Source of the DNA: Spirosoma oryzicola
GTDB taxonomy: Bacteria > Bacteroidota > Bacteroidia > Cytophagales > Spirosomataceae
Assembly (NCBI RefSeq): GCF_021233055.1
Contig: NZ_CP089538.1
Span: 1,531,501-1,595,500 of the forward strand
DNA length: 64,000 nucleotides
Direction: 5' to 3'
Shown here: piece after piece, positions 27,173 through 36,699 of the stretch
How the letters are laid out: every line of letters begins with the position of its first letter
Position numbering within the stretch: the stretch's first letter is position 1
Made by a program: the position numbers and the translations under genes
Notes under the pieces: generated by a model
What the model saw: the letters and a program-made list of their open reading frames with translations, nothing else
What the model was told of the DNA's origin: nothing
Databases searched by the model: none

Positions 27173-28861
27173 ATGGTTGGACGCCAGAAAGTTATTCTTA
27201 CGCCCCGGTACTACCTCGACAATTTCCGCTATGTGCTGGACTTTGTCAAACGGTTATACGGCAACTTGCTGAACGACTCCGAATGGGATTTTATCCGACG
27301 ATTCGAAGCGCTGAGTCTTGATGCGCAATGCCTGTACGTACGATTCAGTAACCGCAAAGGACTCTTTTTCCGTATTAACAAGCTACAGTATAACGAAATT
27401 ACTGACTTACCGGCGGCTGTTGGTGAATTGATAACGAACGGATTTCTCGAACGACTGTCGGTTCATCACGAGATTATGGGCGACGAAGCGCTGGGCGTCT
27501 TTACCAAATCTGAGCTGATTGACCTATTGCCACTTGAACCCGAAGAGATCAAGCCGCTGGGGAAAGAAAAAAAGGAGGGAGTCGTTCGGTACGCACTGCA
27601 AGAGCTTGATTTTGGCGAAGTTGTCACCAGTTTGACCACCCGCGAAACGGTAGTCAAGATGAACTTCGAAGCCGAAGGAATGATGGTGAAATACCTGTTT
27701 TTTGGTAACCGAGGCAGTAACATGACCGAGTTTGTGGTGCGCGATCTGGGTATGGTCAATTTTGAACGGTACGATGAAAGTAAGCTAACGGCCCGCTTCC
27801 GTACCCGTAAAGAAGTCGAAGACAAGCTGCTTATCTCGCTGACCAACGAGGAGTTTTACGAGCTTAAAGAAGCCGAAACCCCCGCCGAAGATATTTATAA
27901 CTGGTTCCTCAACTGGAACGAGACCCGCCCTGAACTGACCGAGATCGCCATACCGGGGTATCAGAAGCTGGTGGTTCGCGTGGGCGCGTATCTCGAACGG
28001 CAGAAGTTACCGGAACAGGCGCTCGCGGTCTACGAACTGTCTGACCGTGTACCTGCGCGCGAACGGCGGGTGCGGCTACTCTTTAAAAACGGTTCGGTAG
28101 ACGAAGCGCTGGCGCTCTGCGACGAAATTGCGGTGAACCCGTTGAATGCCGAAGAACGCTATTTTGCCAACGACTTCCGCGAGAAAATTCTGGGCATTGG
28201 CGAAAAGAAACGTCCCCGAAAAGCGACTACCCGCTTCTTGTCCGACGCCGAAAGCGTGAACATACCGGCGGCTTACCGGCATCACGTCGAAGCTGGGGTG
28301 ATGAACTACTATCTGGAGCAGGGGTACGATGCCGCGTTTACCGAAAATTACCCGTGGCGGGGTCTGTTTGGTCTGGTTTTCTGGGATATTATTTACGACG
28401 CTAACGTACAGGCAATCCATCATCCGCTCCAACGGGCTCCGTCTGATTTTTACCTGCCCGATTTTTACCACAAACGGGAAGAGCTGCTGAAAAAACGACT
28501 CGCCGAATTGGCCACGAAAGACGACTGGCGACGCCACACGGGTCGGATGTTCAACGCTAAGTACGGCATTACGAACGTACTGGTCGATTGGTCGGACGAA
28601 CTGTTGACGCTGGTGCAGCGAATCATTGAGTTGCTGGATGTCGAGCAATTGCGGCTGATCTTGCTGGAAATGTCGCGGAACGTGCGTGAACATACGCGGG
28701 GGTTCCCTGATCTGCTGGTCTGGAACGAGCAGGGACAGTATGATTTTGTCGAGGTTAAATCACCGACCGACCATCTCGGCCCGCAGCAGTTGCACTGGCT
28801 GGAATTTTTTCAGACGATTGGCGTCCACGGAAAAGTGGTGCGGGTCATTTGGGAATTGTAG
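27173..28861 (+). CDS. FAN1-like VRR-NUC domain nuclease
   Basis: This 562-residue protein resembles the FAN1/KIAA1018 nucleases, structure-specific enzymes linked to interstrand crosslink repair. The C-terminal VRR-NUC domain (about residues 440-560) has the PD-(D/E)xK core: GFPDLLVW, then FVEVKSPTDHLGPQQ and HWLEFF. The N-terminal part has a SAP-like helical region and TPR-like helices (AVYELSDR, ALALCDEI), as in bacterial FAN1. The start is ATG 27173 (MVGRQKVIL), where conservation seems to begin; the frame is open from a TTG at 27104. DNA repair rather than mobile-element function fits the housekeeping neighbours. Confidence 0.88.
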   Translation: MVGRQKVILTPRYYLDNFRYVLDFVKRLYGNLLNDSEWDFIRRFEALSLDAQCLYVRFSNRKGLFFRINKLQYNEITDLPAAVGELITNGFLERLSVHHEIMGDEALGVFTKSELIDLLPLEPEEIKPLGKEKKEGVVRYALQELDFGEVVTSLTTRETVVKMNFEAEGMMVKYLFFGNRGSNMTEFVVRDLGMVNFERYDESKLTARFRTRKEVEDKLLISLTNEEFYELKEAETPAEDIYNWFLNWNETRPELTEIAIPGYQKLVVRVGAYLERQKLPEQALAVYELSDRVPARERRVRLLFKNGSVDEALALCDEIAVNPLNAEERYFANDFREKILGIGEKKRPRKATTRFLSDAESVNIPAAYRHHVEAGVMNYYLEQGYDAAFTENYPWRGLFGLVFWDIIYDANVQAIHHPLQRAPSDFYLPDFYHKREELLKKRLAELATKDDWRRHTGRMFNAKYGITNVLVDWSDELLTLVQRIIELLDVEQLRLILLEMSRNVREHTRGFPDLLVWNEQGQYDFVEVKSPTDHLGPQQLHWLEFFQTIGVHGKVVRVIWEL

Positions 28862-28898
28862 CGCCGTGAATAGCTTTAACGATACATGAAAATATTTC

Positions 28899-28931
28899 TT
28901 GGTATTTTTTTATAGAAGTACCGCATCTTTG
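28899..28931 (+). promoter_or_regulatory. Candidate promoter of the sugar isomerase gene
   Basis: TTG at 28899-28901 and CATCTTTG at 28924-28931, spaced by 22 nt, come close to the Bacteroidota TTG / TAnnTTTG pattern 30 nt upstream of the start at 28961. Confidence 0.4.
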
Positions 28932-28960
28932 CGTTCTAAAGCCGCAAACAATCCTTTATC

Positions 28961-29830
28961 ATGCAAAGACGGAGTTTCCTTAAACAGTCTGGCCTGCTCG
29001 CTGCCGGAGCTGTTGCCTTTTCACAAGCCGACCTGTTCGCAAATGCACCCGCCAAGGCAATTAACCCATTTGGCGTGCAGCTGTACAGCGTTCGGGATGT
29101 GCTGCCCAGTGATCCCAAAGGAATAATGACCCAACTAGCCCAGATGGGTTATAAACAATTTGAGAGTTTTGGTGGGGCAAAAGGATTTCTGTGGGGCATG
29201 GAACCCAAAGAAATTAAATCGTTCCTGGACGGCTTGGGGGTAAAAATGATCAGTACTCACTTCAATTACCGGGGCCAGGCCGATAAGCCCGATGAACTCA
29301 AGAAGAGTATTGAAATGGCGCACGATGCCGGGTTGACGTACCTGCTGTGCCCTTACATTGGCCCACAAAAATCGTTTGATGACTGGAAAAAGATTGCCGA
29401 CGAATTCAATACCGTCGGGGAGCAGGTCAACAAAGCGGGTCTGAAATTTGGGTATCACAACCACGATTACTCGTTCAAACCAATCGACGGCAAGCTCCCA
29501 CAGGAATACTTGCTGGAAAATACCGATCCCAAGAACGTGATGTTTGAGTTGGATCTGTGCTGGATTGATGTCGCTGGTGTCGATACGGCGGCTCACCTGA
29601 AAAAATACGGCAAACGCTACGAACTCTGTCACATCAAAGATTATAAGAAAGAAGGCGGCAAGCCGGTTCAGAATGATCTGGGCAAGGGAAGCGTTGACTT
29701 CAAAAAGACCCTGCGTGTGGCGATGGACAGCGGTATTAAGTATTTCATTGTCGAGCAGGAAGAATATCCTGAATCGCCGATGGTGAGCATGAAAAATGAT
29801 GCTGAGTATATGAAGAAATTGACGGTGTAA
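28961..29830 (+). CDS. Sugar phosphate isomerase/epimerase (TIM barrel), exported
   Basis: This 289-residue protein of the AP endonuclease-2/xylose isomerase-like TIM-barrel family starts with a twin-arginine-like signal (MQRRSFLKQSGLLAAGAVAFS), so the folded enzyme is probably exported to the periplasm. Motifs include GVQLYSVRDVL, GYHNHDYSF, FELDLCWIDVAG, CHIKDY and FIVEQEEYP; the His, Glu and Asp residues would bind a divalent metal. Such proteins are common in Bacteroidota sugar metabolism, but the substrate is unknown. It stands alone between a candidate promoter and a terminator. Confidence 0.88.
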   Translation: MQRRSFLKQSGLLAAGAVAFSQADLFANAPAKAINPFGVQLYSVRDVLPSDPKGIMTQLAQMGYKQFESFGGAKGFLWGMEPKEIKSFLDGLGVKMISTHFNYRGQADKPDELKKSIEMAHDAGLTYLLCPYIGPQKSFDDWKKIADEFNTVGEQVNKAGLKFGYHNHDYSFKPIDGKLPQEYLLENTDPKNVMFELDLCWIDVAGVDTAAHLKKYGKRYELCHIKDYKKEGGKPVQNDLGKGSVDFKKTLRVAMDSGIKYFIVEQEEYPESPMVSMKNDAEYMKKLTV

Positions 29831-29849
29831 TCAGTCTCTTATCACGGTC

Positions 29850-29892
29850 AACAATAAGCCCCGAAATCATCACGATTTCGGGGCTTATTGTT
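29850..29892 (+). terminator. Terminator after the isomerase gene
   Basis: A perfect 19-bp stem (29850-29868 / 29874-29892) with core GCCCCGAAATC / GATTTCGGGGC and loop ATCAC. A short T-containing tail follows. Confidence 0.85.
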
Positions 29893-30144
29893 AATAGTCT
29901 TGTTGAGTGCTGTCCATCAGGATGACTTCCAAATGCTTAACTTCTGGTAGCTAAGGGGTAATAGGTCATCGGCCAGTTGTTCCGGTTCGTTGTCTCGATT
30001 ACTATCTTTGTCGCCAAGGACGATAATGCTATTCGTTCTATTGCCAGTTTTCGTAAACAGCGTCAATACGTTATTTATTCTGACTTGGCTCGTTTGTGGG
30101 CACTGAGTCAAAAACGATACGATAAGCCTTATCTATACATAAAG

Positions 30145-30945
30145 ATGTCAAAAGTTATTTTAATTACGGGTGCCTCGACGGGGCTGGGGGAGTCAATCGC
30201 TACTTATCTGGTTCAGCGTGGACACACCGTATACGGTACGTCTCGTCAAACAGACTTGTCGGATAAACCCTTTCGTATGCTGACGATGGATGTGGACAGT
30301 GCGGACAGCATCCAAAAGGCAGTTGAGCGGATCTTGACGCAGGAAAAGCGGATCGATGTGTTGATTAACAATGCGGGCTTAGGCATTGCTTATCCCGTCG
30401 AACTGTTGTCGCTTGACGATGTACAGCGGGTATTTGACACCAATGTGATGGGAATCATTCGGATGGTGCAGGCCGTACTGCCTTCCATGCGTCAACAACG
30501 GTCGGGTTTACTGATCAATATCAGTTCGATAGCGGCTGAGGCTGGTTTGCCTTACCGAGGGGCTTACAGTGCCAGTAAAGCCGCTGTTGAGCGGTTGACC
30601 GAAGCCCTGCGGTTAGAGTTGGCCCCGTTTGGCATACAGGCTTGTTCGATCCAGCCGGGGGGTACGCGCACCGACATCAACAAAAACAGGTTACGGGCGT
30701 CGCTACCCGAAGGGAATGCCTATAAAGCAACGTTTGAGCGAACCTACGAACTAATCGACCAGAGCGTGAGCGAAGGCATTGATCCAGCCGTGTTTGGGCC
30801 TTTAGTCGAAAAGATCATCAACTCGGCCCAGGCCGCGCGGCTCTACCGGGTCGGTAAACGAATCGAAAAGCTTTCCGTTTTGTTAAAGCAGATTTTGCCA
30901 ACTGCTATCTACGAACGCATGATCCGTAATCATTACGAAATGTAA
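30145..30945 (+). CDS. Short-chain dehydrogenase/reductase
   Basis: This 266-residue classical SDR has the NAD(P)-binding motif TGASTGLGESI, the structural NNAG motif (INNAGLGIAY) and the catalytic Ser with YxxxK in ISSIAAEAGLPYRGAYSASKAA. The substrate cannot be named; similar proteins act on lipids, steroids or sugars. The start is ATG 30145 (MSKVILITG). The frame is open upstream to 29977, but that extension does not look like SDR sequence. The gene ends 73 nt before a long palindrome shared with the convergent phytase gene. Confidence 0.88.
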   Translation: MSKVILITGASTGLGESIATYLVQRGHTVYGTSRQTDLSDKPFRMLTMDVDSADSIQKAVERILTQEKRIDVLINNAGLGIAYPVELLSLDDVQRVFDTNVMGIIRMVQAVLPSMRQQRSGLLINISSIAAEAGLPYRGAYSASKAAVERLTEALRLELAPFGIQACSIQPGGTRTDINKNRLRASLPEGNAYKATFERTYELIDQSVSEGIDPAVFGPLVEKIINSAQAARLYRVGKRIEKLSVLLKQILPTAIYERMIRNHYEM

Positions 30946-31018
30946 ACCGATTGGTATGGCTCTTTTTACGTCAACACAACCAAGCGTTAGGCAAAGCTCC
31001 AGCTTCTAGTCTACCAGC

Positions 31019-31083
31019 AAATGAGCTCCTTCAAAAAGCTGCGTCCGTCTCATCGGAACGCAGCTTTTTGAAGGAGCTCATTT
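31019..31083. repeat. 26-bp perfect palindrome between SDR and phytase genes
   Basis: Arms 31019-31044 and 31058-31083 are perfectly complementary, with core CTTCAAAAAGCTGCGT. The loop can pair further (CCG/CGG) with one bulge. The right arm contains the last codon and stop of the minus-strand phytase gene, and the left arm is its inverted copy. It probably acts as a two-way terminator. Confidence 0.85.
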
Positions 31084-32154
31084 AAGGTCTTTTCCGGCGA
31101 TGTCTTCCCAGCGGTAGAAGTGAAATGTTTTTCCTTCCGACATGGCTACAAACAAGCCGTGCGGAAATTGCTTTCCAAGGGCCACGTTGGTTACGTCGGA
31201 GCCGTCACTGATCTGAGCGGCTACCTTCACGACTTTCAGCAGTTTATACTCGTTGGGATTGCCCGGCTCGCCTTCCCGACGAAATATGTGAAACTGGTTA
31301 GAACCCTGGTCGGATACGAGGATGAAGCCCGTTTTGGGGCCGGTTTTGTAAATCGAAATGCCTTCGTGATCTTCGGAAAAACCGGTTTTTGCAAACAGTG
31401 CGAGCTCCTGATTACCTTTCTGCGGATCGGCGTAGTATTTACGAACACCAACGCCCTCGTCGGAATAATAGACGTAGCCTAGCTCGTTATCCACTGCAAT
31501 CGACTCAATTTCTTTCTTGCCGCTGTATGCGCCAAACTTACGGACCAGCGTAGCCTTCACCTGCCCTGTGCCATCGTCATCAAGCCGGTATTGACCAATG
31601 TACGAACCATCGGTGGGGCCAGACTTACGACCGACCATTGCGTACAATACCCCTTTCGGATCTTTGTAAAGGGCAATACCCATCAGATCGCGAAATCCAT
31701 CGCCTGTATCGCCGGTAAACATGGCAAGCCCGCCGTTGTCAATGGGCTTAAGATCGGGCAACGAAAAAATGCGCAGCTTATGCGTAAAGCGCTCGGTCGT
31801 TACAGCAATGTCGGTTGGCTTGCCGTTGAGCGACAGACCGTAGGCGACATCAACGTTATTCGGACGCTTCAGGTCATGAATTTCCTTTACAATCTTGCCC
31901 TTCAGGTCGAAGACGTAAAGCCCACCATCCTGATCTTTATCCGTGCCGATAATCAGGCTTTTCGACGGGTCGGCTGGGTTGATCCAGATCGCCGGATCGT
32001 CGGTGTCGTGCCGAACGGTGTCCGTAATGTAAACCGGCTGGATAACGTCTGCCTGCTTTGACGCAGGAGTACTCTGAGCTTTGTATTGTTGGCAGGACAG
32101 TAGAAAAAGTAAACCAGCGAGAAGACTTGTAGCCGGAGAAGTTGAGCTAGTCAT
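31078..32154 (-). CDS. Beta-propeller phytase, lipoprotein
   Basis: This 358-residue enzyme hydrolyses phytate (inositol hexakisphosphate) with calcium, releasing phosphate. It has the phytase start motif TDDPAIWINPADPSKSLIIGTDKD, then GGLYVFDLKGK, RPNNVDVAYG, EGISIYKTG and LVSDQGSNQF, the blades of a six-bladed propeller. The signal peptide ends LLFLLSCQQ, a lipobox, so the enzyme is probably anchored to the outer membrane. The start is ATG 32154; ATG 32184 is an alternative. It is the last gene of a minus-strand run with a lipoprotein, a TonB receptor and a regulator, which suggests phytate capture and use. Confidence 0.92.
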   Translation of the reverse strand: MTSSTSPATSLLAGLLFLLSCQQYKAQSTPASKQADVIQPVYITDTVRHDTDDPAIWINPADPSKSLIIGTDKDQDGGLYVFDLKGKIVKEIHDLKRPNNVDVAYGLSLNGKPTDIAVTTERFTHKLRIFSLPDLKPIDNGGLAMFTGDTGDGFRDLMGIALYKDPKGVLYAMVGRKSGPTDGSYIGQYRLDDDGTGQVKATLVRKFGAYSGKKEIESIAVDNELGYVYYSDEGVGVRKYYADPQKGNQELALFAKTGFSEDHEGISIYKTGPKTGFILVSDQGSNQFHIFRREGEPGNPNEYKLLKVVKVAAQISDGSDVTNVALGKQFPHGLFVAMSEGKTFHFYRWEDIAGKDLK

Positions 32155-32230
32155 TGCTAATGAATCGTGCTTGTTGTCTGTCATTGAATCGCGCTGCGAA
32201 GTAACGACTCAATGACAGGAGAAGCGTGAA

Positions 32231-33505
32231 TTAATTTGTTCCAAACGCACCAACGGTTGTCGATGGAGCGGGCGATTTGTAGACTTTACCGTTCGAGAGG
32301 GTAATGCCGTCGGCGTATAAACGCGTGAAGCTGGTTATGCCTTTGCCAACGGCGGGCGAACCATTTTGCACGCGAAAATCCCAGGCCGTATTAAACGTAG
32401 CGTTCTTCGAGTCGGTGCTAAGCGGATAGTTAACAAACTTCGGATCGTTATCGGCAACCGTTTTGCTGATCATATCATTCGTTCCCGTCAGGATTTCCGT
32501 CGATGGCTGGAAGCCTGTTACGCCGTCCTGCGTGTAGGCGTAGTACAGATTGTTGCTTACTTTGGTCCGGTTGTCTTCAGGGTTTTTCGGATCGCGTTTG
32601 ATGCCGAAGCGGTCATTCGCCAGCAGGTTGTTGTACAACTCGGCTCGGACGCCCACTTCTACCCAGATCGAACCGCCTTTGATGGTTGGCCGACGCCAGC
32701 CCGCGTTGACAATCGTGTTGTTGTAGGCAACAACGTACGTCTGAGGGGTACGGTCGCCCGTGTTAGACAGTTTCAGCGCGTTGGTATTAGGACTGTACAC
32801 CAGATTATACGCCACGTCGGCCTGAACGCCCGATTTGATGTTGACTGCGTCGCCACCCGATACGCCCTGCGTGTAGATCTTGTTGTTGGCAATGATCACC
32901 TTTCCGCCTTCGATGTAAAAACCGTCTTCATTCTGATTGTTCAGGCGGCTATTCACGATAATAAGTTTACCGTTTATGTTCGAGTAGTTAACGGCAGGCA
33001 CGTGGTTCCCCGCCGACGCTTTGTACAGTCCGGCTTTTACGGATGGCGAGCTTTCTGTAGTAACAGCCCCGCCGTATTCGATCACCGCGTTGTCGAGAAG
33101 TAACTCCGAACAGGTTGGAGCCGCAATGATGCCGCCCCACAGGTTGCCCCACTGGTTCGCGGTGGTTTTCCAGGCGTCGGGGACCGTAAATTTCACCGGG
33201 TTCGTCGAGCTACCCATCACGTACAAATTACCCTTCACGATCACTTCCGGCTTTACGGTCGAGTCGCTGAAAACGACCGTTACGCCTTCTTCGATCACCA
33301 GCGACTGGCTGGTCGGCACCTGAATGTGACCCGTAATTTTGTACGTGCTTCCTTTAGTCCAGGTTCCCGATACATCACCGGAAACGGCGTCTTTCACGAC
33401 TGGTGTTGTGGTTGGCGTTACGTTCGGATTGCTATTATCGTCGTTCTTTGAGCAGCCGACTAGGAGGGATGCCGACAAGGCAGCGAGAATAAGTACTTGT
33501 TTCAT
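32231..33505 (-). CDS. Lipoprotein with right-handed beta-helix
   Basis: This 424-residue protein has a lipoprotein signal (LLVGCSKNDD, lipidated Cys at residue 18), a Thr/Pro linker, then a repetitive parallel beta-helix-like domain (IVNSRLNNQNEDGFYIEGGKVIIANNKIY, VAYNLVYSPNTNALKLSNTG). Similar proteins accompany phytase and TonB receptors in Bacteroidota and may bind the substrate at the cell surface, but no enzyme residues are apparent. It lies 62 nt downstream of the receptor gene, in the same operon. Confidence 0.8.
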   Translation of the reverse strand: MKQVLILAALSASLLVGCSKNDDNSNPNVTPTTTPVVKDAVSGDVSGTWTKGSTYKITGHIQVPTSQSLVIEEGVTVVFSDSTVKPEVIVKGNLYVMGSSTNPVKFTVPDAWKTTANQWGNLWGGIIAAPTCSELLLDNAVIEYGGAVTTESSPSVKAGLYKASAGNHVPAVNYSNINGKLIIVNSRLNNQNEDGFYIEGGKVIIANNKIYTQGVSGGDAVNIKSGVQADVAYNLVYSPNTNALKLSNTGDRTPQTYVVAYNNTIVNAGWRRPTIKGGSIWVEVGVRAELYNNLLANDRFGIKRDPKNPEDNRTKVSNNLYYAYTQDGVTGFQPSTEILTGTNDMISKTVADNDPKFVNYPLSTDSKNATFNTAWDFRVQNGSPAVGKGITSFTRLYADGITLSNGKVYKSPAPSTTVGAFGTN

Positions 33506-33567
33506 GGTTGTTTATTGATCGTAAAATCGGAATGATTGGTTAAAAAATAGATAAGCGTGCCGGACGA

Positions 33568-36435
33568 TTACAGTTTGTAGCGAATGCCTAACACGTAGGA
33601 ACGTTGGTAGAAGTCGCGTCGGATCAGGGTTTTGCCGCTGATGTCCTGACTCGGTACATCGGCATTTTTACTGTTGACGTTTTTGATGAAAATTTCGGTA
33701 GGCGTGTTCAGCAGGTTATTGGCTTTGGCAAACAGCAGGAATCCTCGGCCTGAATTGGCTCGGCCTGAATTGGCTCGGCCTGAATTGGCCCGGCCTGGAT
33801 TGGTGCGGCCCGAGCGGTCTGCTTTCCCGATTCGTTTTTCGACAGACGCGTCCATCTGGACAAATCCTTTCTGGTATAAGTCGTTATCGACAAACTGCGA
33901 TACGGTGTTGATGCGGGGGCCGGTATAGCTGGCGGCAACCTGAGCGTCCCAGCCGCGCCCGGCGTCTTTGTAGAGCAGCGACAGGTTGGCGACGTGTGCC
34001 GACTGACCGTACAGCGAACGGGTCTGATTGACCGTAATCGTTTGCAGATCGCCCTGCTCGTTGCGAATACGCTTCGACTTGGGCGTTGTAATGCGCGAAT
34101 CGGTGTAGGTGTAGTTGGCTTTGATGCCCCACTGCCGAACGTATTTGATCGCGTCGATTTCGAGGCCAAAGTTGGTGGCGTTCCCGAAGTTGCCGGGTCC
34201 GTAGTACAGATCCTGCCCCCGAATAGCATCTTTCTGAAGCGTATACTCAATCGGGTCCTGAATGTGTTTGTAAAACAGCCCAACCATGAACTGTTCCAGC
34301 GGGCGTGGGAAAAACTCATACCGCAGATCTACATTGTCGGCAATGACCCGCTTCAGGTTTGGATTGCCGCGCTCCTGATACTCTTCGTTGACAATGCGAT
34401 ACGGCACGATTTCGAAGAAGCCAGGACGGTTCAGCGACCGGAAGTAGGATAAACGCCAGTTCGTTTGTTCGTTCGAGCGATACCGCAAATGCAGACTTGG
34501 TAACACGTCGGTGTAAATCTGGCTACCCGTTGGGTTGTCTTCACCGATTGGAAACTTCATCGCGTAGCCCTGGTCAGTATGCTCAACGCGAACCCCACCG
34601 ATGACTTCCAACGGCTGATCCGTGGTGCGAAATTGTAGATACTCCGAAGTGGTTTGCTCACTGGCATCGTAATTCAGGGCCGAAGCAACCGATCCTAGTG
34701 GATTCTGAATGTTCCAGGAAATTTGGTTGTAGTCGGTAAAATCGGTGCCGTACTGCGCGAATGGATTAGACGGGCGAAGGGTGTAGTTGTTGTAAAAGTT
34801 AGTCCGCTGCTTATCCCGGTACAAACCGCCGGTCATCCATTCGACACGAACGCCCGCTACCGTCGTTTTAAGCGTCAGGTTCAGATAGCCTGCCAGATCG
34901 GTGTCTGTGTTGTGCTCCCATCGGCGTTGCCCATCCTGAACGGTGGTCCGCTGTTCCACAAAATTCTTACGGATCCCCAATAGTGGGATGTACGTCTGAT
35001 CGGGTACCTCGTTCAGGGCAGTTGAATAAACCGCCGACCAGTTGAGACCCAGATTCTCCGTCAGTTGGTGGGTTCCTTGCAGCGTACTGTTGTAAATCTT
35101 TTGTTTCGTCAGCCGGGAGCGCGTCTCGTAACCAAGCGACGCATTTCCTACGACTGGGTCAAAACCGCCAATGCCGAGTTCCGTCGATTTTGTTTCCCGA
35201 ATCTGCTCATTAGTCAGGCCAATAAGCGCGTTGAACCACTGAATTTTATGGCGTTCCGGTCCGCCGTCGCGGTTTGTCCGGAAATCCAGCTTGGCGTGAA
35301 AGCCGTAGCGCGTCTGATGTTCCGAATACATACGCTCGCTTTGCTTATTCAGCGTAATGCCGCGTAGTGTATCGACCACATCGCCGTTGAAAAATAAACT
35401 GTTGCTGCCCCGGAAGGTGTTCTGCAAACTACCCGCCAGCATGACGCCAAACCGCTGATTGAGAAATCGGTTGCCGATGGCAAAACTACCGATCAGGTTC
35501 GGCGGGAGACTTTGCCGGGTGTACGTCGCCGAAGCTTTGTTGAAATCAGTTGATTTCGCGCTGTACTGGTTTCCCAGTTGCTCGTAAGGTGATTTTAGGT
35601 TGATGTTTTTCGCGTCGAATCCGACGAACGGGCGGTTGAAAAACAGTTCGCTATAGCCCGTTGCTACGTTGGCCAATACGGTGAAATGATTGGGTGCGTC
35701 CCGCATGACCATGTTGATGGCTCCACCAACGGCATCCCCTTCCATGCTCGGCGTTAGGGCTTTGTATACTTCTAGCCGGTCAAGCAATTCAGCCGGAAAA
35801 ATGTCGAGTGGGACGTACCGATAGCGATTGTCGGGACTCGGAATTTTGACGCCATTGACCAATGTATAGTTGTAGCGTTTGTCCATGCCGCGCAAAATCG
35901 CGTACTGCCCATCCCCGTTGCTGTTGCGCTCAATGGATATGCCCGATACCCGTTGAATGACATTGGCAACGGTTAAGTCAGGAGATAACTCAATGGAGCG
36001 ACCGGATACGATGTTGGTTACCTGCAAGGCATTTCGTTCGAGATCACGGGCGGTGCGGTCGCTGGAGCCATCCCGTTTCGCTTTGATAACGACTTCCGTA
36101 AGCTGACGGTCGTTTTCGGTTTCCAGCGGTAGATCCAGCGTAACAATATGATCGGCATTTTGGATCACAACGTCGCGGCTCAGGGTCCGATAGGACACGT
36201 AACTGACGCGGATTTTGTGGTTTCCGGCGGGCACGTTTCGGATCAGATACGAGCCGTCCAAACCCGATACGTTGTACAGTTTTGTATTTTCAATGATTAG
36301 CGTTGCGCCAATGATTGGCTGACCGGTAGCGGCATCGATGGCCCGTCCGCGAATGGTTCCCGCCGATACGTTCAGCGCTACGAACAGGCCAATTAAAAGC
36401 AAAAGTCTGGTTACCCAGTTTGTACAATAAGACAT
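33568..36435 (-). CDS. TonB-dependent receptor with carboxypeptidase-like N-terminal domain
   Basis: This 955-residue outer-membrane transporter has a signal peptide (about residues 1-25, ending NVSAG), a carboxypeptidase-regulatory-like domain (GTIRGRAIDAATGQPIIGATL), a plug (NVIQRVSGISIERNSNGDGQYAILRGMD, AVGGAINMVMRDAP) and a 22-stranded barrel ending in the aromatic C-terminus SYVLGIRYKL. It has no SusD partner, so it resembles the stand-alone receptors seen near phytase and phosphate genes. A four-unit 15-bp tandem repeat lies near the 3' end. The start is ATG 36435; the upstream ATG at 36522 adds residues with no signal-peptide character. Confidence 0.93.
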   Translation of the reverse strand: MSYCTNWVTRLLLLIGLFVALNVSAGTIRGRAIDAATGQPIIGATLIIENTKLYNVSGLDGSYLIRNVPAGNHKIRVSYVSYRTLSRDVVIQNADHIVTLDLPLETENDRQLTEVVIKAKRDGSSDRTARDLERNALQVTNIVSGRSIELSPDLTVANVIQRVSGISIERNSNGDGQYAILRGMDKRYNYTLVNGVKIPSPDNRYRYVPLDIFPAELLDRLEVYKALTPSMEGDAVGGAINMVMRDAPNHFTVLANVATGYSELFFNRPFVGFDAKNINLKSPYEQLGNQYSAKSTDFNKASATYTRQSLPPNLIGSFAIGNRFLNQRFGVMLAGSLQNTFRGSNSLFFNGDVVDTLRGITLNKQSERMYSEHQTRYGFHAKLDFRTNRDGGPERHKIQWFNALIGLTNEQIRETKSTELGIGGFDPVVGNASLGYETRSRLTKQKIYNSTLQGTHQLTENLGLNWSAVYSTALNEVPDQTYIPLLGIRKNFVEQRTTVQDGQRRWEHNTDTDLAGYLNLTLKTTVAGVRVEWMTGGLYRDKQRTNFYNNYTLRPSNPFAQYGTDFTDYNQISWNIQNPLGSVASALNYDASEQTTSEYLQFRTTDQPLEVIGGVRVEHTDQGYAMKFPIGEDNPTGSQIYTDVLPSLHLRYRSNEQTNWRLSYFRSLNRPGFFEIVPYRIVNEEYQERGNPNLKRVIADNVDLRYEFFPRPLEQFMVGLFYKHIQDPIEYTLQKDAIRGQDLYYGPGNFGNATNFGLEIDAIKYVRQWGIKANYTYTDSRITTPKSKRIRNEQGDLQTITVNQTRSLYGQSAHVANLSLLYKDAGRGWDAQVAASYTGPRINTVSQFVDNDLYQKGFVQMDASVEKRIGKADRSGRTNPGRANSGRANSGRANSGRGFLLFAKANNLLNTPTEIFIKNVNSKNADVPSQDISGKTLIRRDFYQRSYVLGIRYKL
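33746..33805 (-). repeat. 15-bp tandem repeat inside the TonB receptor gene
   Basis: Four units of CGGCCTGAATTGGCT (the first two identical, the third with one change, the fourth more diverged) encode a five-residue SGRAN-type repeat. The unit length keeps the frame, so copy-number change would alter only the length of a loop near the C-terminal barrel strands. Confidence 0.9.
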
Positions 36436-36699
36436 TCCTTGACGGTCACCGATAGCATTGTCGGTTGACAACACAAAGGTGAGCGGAAGTCGGGGAGCTA
36501 GGCAAATTGACCGCGTGAACAAAAAGGCAACTTGCCTATTTCAGGCGTAATCAGGCAGGCAACAATGTCTATAATTTCGCTTTAAGTTGTTTATTGTCAG
36601 TGGTTTGCTGTGGGAAAAAACGCCATTAAGTTATTGTTATCAAACTGTTTCCTGAATATGAAGGGCCGAGCGTAAGCCGATAAGCGGGCTTCGGAAGGA

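Noticed and set aside
28076..28693. 205-codon open frame antisense to the FAN1-like gene
   Set aside because: It lies fully inside a conserved coding region and has no recognisable protein features.
32366..33103. 245-codon open frame antisense to the beta-helix lipoprotein gene
   Set aside because: The sequence is unusually rich in Arg and Val and reflects the complement of a repetitive gene; there is no start context or neighbour support.
33708..34319. 203-codon frame overlapping the TonB receptor in another frame
   Set aside because: It overlaps the barrel-coding region, and the receptor frame is strongly conserved, so this is a shadow frame.
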